This document shows positions 1-4,982 of a stretch of DNA of 5,027 nt, one piece after another. The stretch spans positions 1-5,027 of the forward strand of contig CAMFZJ010000099.1 in NCBI GenBank assembly GCA_946004305.1. Direction: 5' to 3'. Within the stretch, counting starts at the first letter, position 1. Every line of letters starts with the position of its first letter. This stretch comes from an uncultured Clostridia bacterium (GTDB taxonomy: Bacteria; Bacillota; Clostridia; Oscillospirales; Acutalibacteraceae). A program made the translations under genes and the position numbers. The notes under the pieces are model-generated. The model was not told the origin of the DNA, did no database searches, and saw only the letters and a program-made list of their open reading frames with translations.

Positions 1-45
1 ACACAAGGAGTATCGTCGGCAGCGTCAGATGTGTATAAGAGACAG
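1..45 (+). other. Illumina Nextera i5-side adapter (artefact)
   Basis: This is not genomic DNA. Positions 1-4 (ACAC) are the end of the P5 sequence, 5-12 (AAGGAGTA) match the Nextera i5 index S507/N507, 13-26 (TCGTCGGCAGCGTC) are the read-1 adapter, and 27-45 (AGATGTGTATAAGAGACAG) are the Tn5 mosaic end. Genomic sequence starts at 46. The index and adapter identities are recalled from the published Illumina adapter set. Confidence 0.98.
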
Positions 46-549
46 ATACACAAGTACCATACTAAAAATAAACAATCCCGGCAAAAGTATAGTGAGGTAA
101 AATATCAATCCGCTTACAGAATAATTTGTAAACAAATATGCTGCGCTTACGCCTATTCCAAACCCTTTAAAAAATACGATAAAAGGAAGCAGTCCTATTC
201 CCCACAGGCTTAGTCCCATTAAAAAAGCCAGAAGCAAAAACATAAAGTCAGAAGCAAAGCTTGCGCAAAAAGCACCAAAAGCTCCGTTATTAAGCCTCTG
301 AGGAAGATTTGTGGTAAAAAGGAAATCAAGCCTTGACATAACATTAGAATCAAAATTCTGAGATAAAACTGTACCGACAGTAAGTCCGGTTACCAATATA
401 ATTGTAAAAAAGGCAAGGATTCCGTAACGTCTGAATAAATACCTAAAATCAATCTTTCCTGAAAATTCCTTTTTATAATCTGTCTTTGCTCTTCTCTTTA
501 AACTATGTTCGTTATCCTTTTTGCTAAAGGAAAAAACTATGCCTTTCAT
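46..549 (-). CDS. SpoIIM-like integral membrane protein, 3' end missing
   Basis: 168 genomic codons survive. The reading frame then enters the Nextera mosaic end and gains six false residues (LSLIHI) before a stop, so the true C-terminus is missing. The N-terminal 40 residues are basic and probably cytoplasmic. A first membrane helix lies at about 43-63, followed by a loop of about 35 residues and three more hydrophobic segments at about 101-118, 119-140 and 147-168. The stretch at 110-135 (LMGLSLWGIGLLPF, then FFKGFGIG) matches the conserved core of the SpoIIM family (stage II sporulation protein M, PF01944). In Bacillus, SpoIIM anchors the SpoIID/SpoIIP peptidoglycan hydrolases during engulfment. 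Family members also occur outside sporulation, so the role here is open. The ATG at 549 follows AGAGGG with 5 bases between. The gene lies 64 bp downstream of the secreted lysozyme-like gene and its start is inside an inverted repeat. Family membership is likely; orthology to true spoIIM is uncertain. Confidence 0.82.
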
Positions 550-600
550 ATTATCCCTCTTTCAGTAACTTGTCCTACTGAAAAAATATGCTGAAAGGCA
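540..600 (-). promoter_or_regulatory. Nested inverted repeats over the SpoIIM-like gene start
   Basis: The outer arms TGCCTTTCA (540-548) and TGAAAGGCA (592-600) are perfect 9-bp reverse complements. The inner arms TTTCAGTA (560-567) and TACTGAAA (576-583) are perfect 8-bp reverse complements around an 8-base loop. In the minus-strand transcript the outer pair would cover the ATG and the next codons, and the inner hairpin abuts the ribosome binding site GAGGG (555-559). A third pairing is possible: CTTTCAG (559-565) with CTGAAAG (591-597). The layout could limit translation or allow alternative folds. There is no U-tract after either stem, so it does not read as a normal Rho-independent terminator. 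The repeats are seen directly; regulation is inferred. Confidence 0.5.
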
Positions 601-613
601 CAATTTTAGAATA

Positions 614-2911
614 CTAACTAATTTTAAATGATGAATTTTGCTTACAGGTATAACTTATACCGTAATTATTTTGCTTGCCGTTGACTGTATAATCTCCGAA
701 GAAAAACATTTCAGCTTCATCAATTCGCCGATACAAAAGTCCGTAATAGCAATTACCTGAAGCATTATGATATGGTAAAAAGTTGGTTAAATAACTTGAA
801 AACGTTACATTATTTAGATTACGGACAGTTTCATTTGCCGAACGCATTGTAATATTACTTTTCAGCATATAGCCTGTTGTAGAATCACTAAGCTTAACCT
901 TATACCATTTTTCATTAAACACATCAGTGCTTACAAGAGTAACATTTTCTCCCGGAGCAACAGTTTTAATTTTAGCGGCTCCCTCCTCAGCACTTTTACT
1001 TAATACAACATTCAAACTGTTTACAAAGCCCTTAGTTTCATAGGAAGCCTTGCCGTAGGTTTCTAAAAGCAAACCGCTTAATTCCTCGTGGTTTGTAAGT
1101 GCATATGCACCTAGGTTATACGCGAAATCAACCAGGGCATCAAACTGACGCTGATTAAACTTAATTTTATTATCATATAAAAATTTATTTGTCTGTGAGG
1201 TAAAGCCTGACTCATTTACAGTCCTAACCAAATAAGCATAAGCTTCTTTTTTGGTCATTCCATTATAGAAAGACGAGCCTGAATAAATAACTCTACCATA
1301 TCCTACTGTAGGTATTCCTCCTGCAAGATTATCAGGCGTAACAGTTGACAAGAAGCCTTCAAAATTTGCAATCGCATTTATAAGAGAAGTTGTAGCGTAT
1401 CTTTTTTCATAGCTCATTGACTTTCTGCTTGTTGTTGTATTTACAAATGTTGTACATTGTCCGTAATCACAGGTTGACCAGGCTGAGCCTGATGAGGTCT
1501 GAGAATATGCTACTACAGTCCATACACCTGCTTTTTCCAATGTTTTACTTCCGGTCCAGATATATCTTCCGTCCTCTGTAGTTTTGGAGGGATTTGTAAT
1601 CCAGCTTATTGTTCCCTCACTGTCGGTTACTTTAAATTTAACCGCAGTTCTTAATTTATCTGTAATAGCATAAAATTTGACGGAATTATTGGGTAAAACC
1701 GAATTTTCAGAGGCATAAACAAATCTGATTGGATTTGAGCCTTTAACAGTAACCAGACATGTAGCTTCGCCTTTGCTTGTTTCAGCAGAAATTATTGCAG
1801 TGCCTTTCTTTTTACCTAATATAAATCCGCCGTCAACAGTTGCAATTGATGTATCGCTTGAACTCCAAGTTACATCCTTAGTTGAGGACTTAATGTACAG
1901 GGTCATTCCCTTATTAACTTCAGCTGAGGTTTTTGTAATATTGACAGCGGAACCTTCCTTAACAGTAATTGTTTTTGTGGCACTTAATGTTCCGCTTGTA
2001 CAGGTAACTTTAGCCTTACCACTTGAAACTGCATACATTAAACCGCTGTTTGTAATAGTAAGTACATTCGTATTGGAGCTTTTGTATGTATATGCTTCCT
2101 TGCCGTTAGCTGCTTTCATCTGTCCGTAACAGCCTTTATACATAGTGGTTTTTGCTGTACTAAGTGTAATAACACGTTTTTTAACAGTAACCACGCACTT
2201 AGCTTTTGTTCCTGACAAGGTTTTAGCAGTAATCGTTACTTTTCCCTCGGACTTAGGAGTAACTACTCCGTTACTGCTTACTTTTGCAATAGATTTATTT
2301 GAGCTTGAATAAGTTACAGATTTAGGACAATTTGCTTTTAAAGTAAGCTTACTATCTGTAAATAGTGTTGCAGAAGCTGAGGAAAATGAAACAGTAGCTT
2401 TATTTACAGTAAGCTTGCTGCTTACAGATTTATTTCCTGCTTTTGCTGTGATTATAACATTGCCTTTTTTCAGGCAGGATATAACTCCTTTGGAATTTAC
2501 TTTTGCTATTTTTGTGTTTGAGCTTGACCATTTAACAGGCTTTTTGGTAGTATTTGTCACCTGATAAGAACAGGTATAGCCTTTATATCCTTTTCCTGTT
2601 GAATTTATATAAAGCTGATTAGAATTAATTCTTAGATAATCTTTATGAATATAACCTTTCTTACCATCAGAAAGCTTTATGCGATACCAATATTTATTGT
2701 ATTTTTTATTGTTAAGAATTGTAACCTTTGTTTTTTTAGAAACGCATTTAATTACGCTGTAATTTGTACCTGCACCGCTTCTGATATTCACTCCGTTGGC
2801 TTTTACATAGCCCTTTAACACATTGGAAGCAGCATTTGCTGACAAATAGGTTGTTGAAAACGCTAACAGAAAAACTGTTGCAAACAAAATGATAATTCTT
2901 TTCACTTTCAT
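614..2911 (-). CDS. Secreted SH3b/BIG_2 repeat protein with GH24 lysozyme-like domain
   Basis: 765 residues. Residues 1-27 are a Sec signal peptide (basic MKVKR start, hydrophobic core, likely cleavage after ANA). Residues 33-96 form an SH3b domain (VNIRSGAGTNYSVI, then WYRIKL and GYIHKDYL). About 98-390 are four BIG_2 Ig-like repeats. About 391-491 look like one more beta-rich Ig/filamin-like domain. From about 508 a GH24 (T4-lysozyme-type) muramidase domain begins: NFEGF with E518 as the candidate acid, D527, and PTVGYG with T535, followed by FNQRQFDALVDFAYNLG (585-601). E to D spacing is 9, as in T4 lysozyme; D to T is two residues longer, and the usual GYGH is GYGR. A second SH3b (about 629-690) sits before the motif GLLYRRIDEAEMFFFGDY (724-741), which normally closes the GH24 fold, so the domain seems split. 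Expected role: extracellular binding and hydrolysis of peptidoglycan in wall remodelling, or against neighbours. The ATG follows GAGGAAG with 10 bases between. A promoter lies just upstream, so it may be its own transcript, possibly extending into the SpoIIM-like gene. Confidence 0.9.
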   Translation of the reverse strand: MKVKRIIILFATVFLLAFSTTYLSANAASNVLKGYVKANGVNIRSGAGTNYSVIKCVSKKTKVTILNNKKYNKYWYRIKLSDGKKGYIHKDYLRINSNQLYINSTGKGYKGYTCSYQVTNTTKKPVKWSSSNTKIAKVNSKGVISCLKKGNVIITAKAGNKSVSSKLTVNKATVSFSSASATLFTDSKLTLKANCPKSVTYSSSNKSIAKVSSNGVVTPKSEGKVTITAKTLSGTKAKCVVTVKKRVITLSTAKTTMYKGCYGQMKAANGKEAYTYKSSNTNVLTITNSGLMYAVSSGKAKVTCTSGTLSATKTITVKEGSAVNITKTSAEVNKGMTLYIKSSTKDVTWSSSDTSIATVDGGFILGKKKGTAIISAETSKGEATCLVTVKGSNPIRFVYASENSVLPNNSVKFYAITDKLRTAVKFKVTDSEGTISWITNPSKTTEDGRYIWTGSKTLEKAGVWTVVAYSQTSSGSAWSTCDYGQCTTFVNTTTSRKSMSYEKRYATTSLINAIANFEGFLSTVTPDNLAGGIPTVGYGRVIYSGSSFYNGMTKKEAYAYLVRTVNESGFTSQTNKFLYDNKIKFNQRQFDALVDFAYNLGAYALTNHEELSGLLLETYGKASYETKGFVNSLNVVLSKSAEEGAAKIKTVAPGENVTLVSTDVFNEKWYKVKLSDSTTGYMLKSNITMRSANETVRNLNNVTFSSYLTNFLPYHNASGNCYYGLLYRRIDEAEMFFFGDYTVNGKQNNYGISYTCKQNSSFKIS
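842..1027 (-). other. Second SH3b domain, apparently inserted in the GH24 domain
   Basis: This encodes residues 629-690 of the secreted lysozyme-like protein. The pattern FVNSLNVVLSKSAEEGAAKI, then VAPGENVTLV, KWYKVKLS and TGYML follows the SH3b layout (xLNVRSGPS...KI...GxxVTL...WYKVKL...GY). The usual NVRSGPS core has become NVVLSKS. GH24 motifs occur both before it (NQRQFDALVDFAYNLG) and after it (GLLYRRIDEAEMF). Confidence 0.7.
1742..2620 (-). repeat. Four tandem BIG_2 (bacterial Ig-like) protein repeats
   Basis: Residues about 98-390 of the lysozyme-like protein hold four copies of about 70-75 residues, at roughly 98-169, 172-243, 247-318 and 322-390. Each has the core W/YSSSNxxIAKVxSxGVVxxxxxGxVxITAK and ends in a valine-rich strand such as LVTVK. 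The repeats have diverged in sequence, so they are not recent DNA-level duplications. BIG_2 domains are common stalk or adhesion modules of secreted Bacillota proteins. Confidence 0.88.
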
Positions 2912-2921
2912 ATGCTTTTCA

Positions 2922-2928
2922 CTTCCTC
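2922..2928 (-). promoter_or_regulatory. Ribosome binding site of the lysozyme-like gene
   Basis: GAGGAAG on the minus strand lies 10 bases before the ATG at 2911. It supports this start, which is also the one that gives a complete signal peptide. Confidence 0.8.
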
Positions 2929-2938
2929 ATTTAAGGTT

Positions 2939-2967
2939 ATATTACCATAAAATAATTAAAACATCAA
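2939..2967 (-). promoter_or_regulatory. Putative sigma-A promoter of the lysozyme-like gene
   Basis: On the minus strand, TTGATG (2962-2967, close to TTGACA) is separated by exactly 17 bases from TAATAT (2939-2944, four of six matches to TATAAT). It lies in the 68-bp AT-rich gap between the membrane-protein stop and the lysozyme-like start. No terminator hairpin with a T-run is visible in this gap, so read-through from the upstream operon stays possible. AT-rich DNA yields such matches by chance, hence the moderate confidence. Confidence 0.45.
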
Positions 2968-2979
2968 ATTAAAATAATG

Positions 2980-3510
2980 TCACTTTTTAAAAATCTTAGT
3001 TCTGATTTGTTGAATATATCTGAACACAATGACAGATACGCATTTATCATAAACTATAAAAAATAAATTTGCTGCTACGAGAAATATCCAAGGAATATAA
3101 AATCCACCTATGGTAAACTCTTCATCAGGTATCATAAGCAAATACTTTCCCGCTAAAAATGCAGCAATAATACAAATATTGAATACAATATATTTAATTA
3201 CATATTGTATTGTTTTCGACCTAATTCTTTCCAATGAGCTTTTTAATGTTGGATAAAAGCCAAGGAAGGCAATGAAATATACTACAGCTTCCTTATCTCC
3301 GGCTAAAAACAGTGATAAAATTGAAACAGCAAAAAACGCTGCATATGCCCATTTTTCACCAAATTCTATAACAATTACTGTTAAAAGGATTCCTGAAAAA
3401 CAAGGAAAAGCATATGTACCTACAGGTATTAAACCTGTACATAGCATTAATAAAAAGGCAAATCCTACTATAATTCCACAAAAAGCTACTCTAAACGCAT
3501 TATTATTCAT
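2980..3510 (-). CDS. Small polytopic membrane protein of unknown function
   Basis: 176 residues with about six hydrophobic segments (roughly 8-28, 34-50, 54-70, 72-88, 104-121 and 137-154), then a basic tail (RTKIFKK). The region from PCFSGILL (36-43) through VIEFGEKWAYAAF (47-59), GDKEAVVYF (71-79) and GFYPTLKSSLERIRS (84-98) looks like a conserved core that I associate with uncharacterised Clostridia membrane proteins. The size and helix count resemble substrate-binding (S) components of ECF vitamin transporters, but I see no motif for a specific substrate. I chose the ATG at 3510, four bases after the J-domain gene stop. The longer frame from 3585 would overlap the J-domain cysteine tail by 71 bases and adds a poorly supported hydrophobic stretch. 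There is no clear Shine-Dalgarno sequence at 3510, so translation probably depends on coupling to the J-domain gene. It is the last gene of the likely three-gene operon. Confidence 0.8.
   Translation of the reverse strand: MNNNAFRVAFCGIIVGFAFLLMLCTGLIPVGTYAFPCFSGILLTVIVIEFGEKWAYAAFFAVSILSLFLAGDKEAVVYFIAFLGFYPTLKSSLERIRSKTIQYVIKYIVFNICIIAAFLAGKYLLMIPDEEFTIGGFYIPWIFLVAANLFFIVYDKCVSVIVFRYIQQIRTKIFKK
3182..3211. repeat. Intragenic 10-bp inverted repeat
   Basis: AATACAATAT (3182-3191) and ATATTGTATT (3202-3211) are perfect reverse complements with a 10-base spacer, inside the membrane-protein gene (residues around IQYVIKYIVF). The stem is AT-rich and would be weak. The pairing may simply reflect a repeated Ile/Tyr/Val codon pattern. 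No function is claimed. Confidence 0.4.
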
Positions 3511-3514
3511 AATT

Positions 3515-4117
3515 TTAATGACAGCAGTCACAAAGACAATCAAGACACATAAGTCCGGCACATATATCACACATACTGCAACCACTATTTGTATTCATAG
3601 GATTAGTGTTATATCCTCCATAACCGTAACTCTGCTGTCTTGCCATATTATTAAGTGCCTGACGATACTCCATATTATTGGGTTCCATCTGGCAAGCTCT
3701 CTGAAAATGGCTTACAGCTTCATTTGACCAGCCACGTCTAAAGTAACACATTCCACGCAAAAAATGCCACTCTGCGCTTCTGTTATTAATATCAACAGCA
3801 TCAAGAGTACGCTCTGCTTCATCAAGTCTGTTCTGTTGAATCATAAGTCTTACATTCTGATATTCTGAATAGTTATTTCTTGTGTATGCACCGGTATATC
3901 CATAATTGCCGGATGAACTTCCGCCGTTCTTACGACTGTTAGTAATCTGTTCATATGCATCATTTACTTCTTTCATCTTCTCCTCTGCTAAATCTGCAAG
4001 AGGACTGTCTGTATAATTATCAGGATGATACTTCTTTGCCAGCTTTCTATAAGCTACTTTTATTTCTTCATCAGTTGCACTTGGGGACACGCCCAATACT
4101 TCATATGGATCCTTCAT
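3515..4117 (-). CDS. J-domain (DnaJ-like) protein with TPR and Cys-rich tail
   Basis: 200 residues, cytosolic, no signal peptide. Residues 2-60 are a complete J domain: DPYEVLGVSPSATDEEIKVA, then YRKLAKKYHPDNY with the HPD triad at 31-33 and a final helix ending NDAYEQI. J domains stimulate the ATPase of DnaK (Hsp70). A Gly/Ser/Tyr/Asn-rich linker (64-86) follows, then two TPR-like repeats (about 88-112 and 114-147, the second reading AEWHFLRGMCYFRRG...AVSHFQRACQMEPNN). The canonical DnaJ zinc finger and C-terminal substrate domains are absent, so this is a class C J protein and not DnaJ. The last 21 residues hold eight cysteines (180, 183, 186, 191, 194, 196, 198, 199) and end in His, which suggests metal or Fe-S binding or disulfides. 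The start lies one base after the upstream stop (TAATATG), with AGGAAGGA inside the upstream gene's last codons. It probably recruits DnaK to a specific client, perhaps the product of a neighbouring gene. Confidence 0.92.
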   Translation of the reverse strand: MKDPYEVLGVSPSATDEEIKVAYRKLAKKYHPDNYTDSPLADLAEEKMKEVNDAYEQITNSRKNGGSSSGNYGYTGAYTRNNYSEYQNVRLMIQQNRLDEAERTLDAVDINNRSAEWHFLRGMCYFRRGWSNEAVSHFQRACQMEPNNMEYRQALNNMARQQSYGYGGYNTNPMNTNSGCSMCDICAGLMCLDCLCDCCH

Positions 4118-4118
4118 A

Positions 4119-4958
4119 TTATTCCTTCCTTTTCTTCAATATTTCTGCCTGAACCACAGGCAGACCTTTTAATAATACATTATCTATTATTCCTTTAAAA
4201 TCAACAATATCTATAAGATTATACGCATCAAATGCCATGGCAAGAGATTGGGACAGATTATTCTGCATTGTTGCTTCTAAATTTTCCTTATAAGAATTAT
4301 AAGGGTTAAAATTACCTTTTTCTAAATCGTCATTATAATCATCAACAGCGTCTATTAAATAAATCCATCTGCCAAGTCCATAACCTAATTGGTAGTATAT
4401 ACGTTGCTCATTTTCATTTTTCCCTTCAAACTTAAGCAAGGTACCAAGCATTTTAGCTGTAGGGTCGCAAGCCATATCAAGTGAACAACTGTCGGTTTTT
4501 TCAGCTTTTAATTGTTCTTCCAGCATAAGCTTAACAGCACTATCTATTTCAGGATATTTTTTTGCAGCTTTCTTTCTCCAATGAGAAAATAATGGCTTTA
4601 CAATTCTACAGGCAGTTTTCTTTAGAAATGAGCTGTCGCATATATCATCTAAAATTTTATAATATGCAGATATAACGCTTAATGCCGAAGCTTTTGACAG
4701 ACTGTCTGAGTCAGTTTTGCAGAATGTGCATTTTTTTAAAGGGTTAAATCTGCAACGCTTCTGTTCAAAACCCAAGCAACTACGCTCTGTAGCCATTAAA
4801 AAAATCGCGTAAAATGTACAATCATAGCTTAGAATAAAGCGTGAAATAAAGGAATAATCCTTCCCCATTTGTTTGCACAATCCGCAATAAACAGATTTAT
4901 ATGCCTCATATTCTCTTACAAGAAGCTCGCTTTTCTCAGTTCTTATATATCCAAACAC
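4119..4958 (-). CDS. DUF5685-like cysteine-rich protein with two Asp-rich motifs
   Basis: 279 residues from a GTG start at 4958. The open frame runs further upstream to 4997, but its first five residues (MYKRQ) come from the adapter. GTG at 4958 is preceded by AAGGGG with 7 bases between, and it gives the N-terminus (M)FGYIRTEKSELLVREYEAYK that I associate with DUF5685 proteins. Visible motifs: YCGLC (24-28), a Cys cluster with CRFNPLKKCTFC (69-80), DDICD (104-108), and GLGRWIYLIDAVDDYNDDLE (194-213) followed by GNFNPY (215-220). There are eleven cysteines in all. No signal peptide or clear membrane helix is seen. DDxxD plus a second Asp-rich motif about 100 residues later resembles class I isoprenoid synthases (trans-prenyltransferase or squalene/phytoene synthase fold), where the aspartates hold Mg-diphosphate; this is inference, not a family assignment. 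It is the first visible gene of a tight operon with the J-domain and membrane proteins. Its promoter would lie beyond the contig end. Confidence 0.82.
   Translation of the reverse strand: MFGYIRTEKSELLVREYEAYKSVYCGLCKQMGKDYSFISRFILSYDCTFYAIFLMATERSCLGFEQKRCRFNPLKKCTFCKTDSDSLSKASALSVISAYYKILDDICDSSFLKKTACRIVKPLFSHWRKKAAKKYPEIDSAVKLMLEEQLKAEKTDSCSLDMACDPTAKMLGTLLKFEGKNENEQRIYYQLGYGLGRWIYLIDAVDDYNDDLEKGNFNPYNSYKENLEATMQNNLSQSLAMAFDAYNLIDIVDFKGIIDNVLLKGLPVVQAEILKKRKE
4123..4130 (-). promoter_or_regulatory. Ribosome binding site of the J-domain gene
   Basis: AGGAAGGA on the minus strand, 5 bases before the ATG at 4117, lies wholly within the final codons (KKRKE) of the DUF5685-like gene. With a 1-base gap between stop and start, it indicates coupled translation. 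Confidence 0.8.
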
Positions 4959-4965
4959 TATACTT

Positions 4966-4971
4966 CCCCTT
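4966..4971 (-). promoter_or_regulatory. Ribosome binding site deciding the GTG start
   Basis: AAGGGG on the minus strand lies 7 bases before GTG at 4958. It rules against the adapter-derived upstream start and places the true N-terminus 13 residues inside the open frame. Only 24 genomic bases lie upstream of this gene, so no promoter can be judged. Confidence 0.75.
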
Positions 4972-4982
4972 ATACTATATAC

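Noticed and set aside
27..45. Mosaic-end sequences at both contig ends read as a Tn5-like transposon
   Set aside because: They are joined to Illumina index and P5/P7 adapter bases, so they are library preparation products and not a resident mobile element.
31..213. Plus-strand open frame of 60 codons starting MYKRQ
   Set aside because: Its start lies in the Nextera mosaic end and the rest is antisense to the SpoIIM-like gene; there is no ribosome binding site.
568..590. Rho-independent terminator after the lysozyme-like gene
   Set aside because: The hairpin at 560-583 has no T-run on its 3' side in the minus-strand direction; the T-run at 581-586 lies before the loop, not after the stem.
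1099..1110. Perfect 12-bp palindrome GTGCATATGCAC
   Set aside because: It lies within the GH24 coding region at ordinary Ala-Tyr-Ala codons; with no second copy or promoter nearby, chance is the simplest explanation.
1773..2129. Plus-strand open frame of 118 codons
   Set aside because: It is antisense to the BIG_2 repeats, has the hydrophobic composition expected of the reverse of Ser/Thr/Lys-rich coding sequence, and has no ribosome binding site or recognisable domain.
3511..3585. Upstream extension of the membrane protein to an ATG at 3585
   Set aside because: It would overlap the J-domain Cys-rich tail by 71 bases; the ATG at 3510 sits right after that stop and leaves a protein starting with a normal polar MNNN before the first helix.
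3272..3727. Plus-strand open frame of 151 codons
   Set aside because: It is antisense to both the membrane-protein and J-domain genes, both of which have far stronger support.
3955..4152. Plus-strand open frame of 65 codons
   Set aside because: It is antisense to the J domain itself (HPD region) and shows no independent evidence.
4959..4982. Promoter -10 (TATAGT) just upstream of the DUF5685-like gene
   Set aside because: The transcript would start at or within the ribosome binding site, and no -35 region exists because the adapter begins at 4983.
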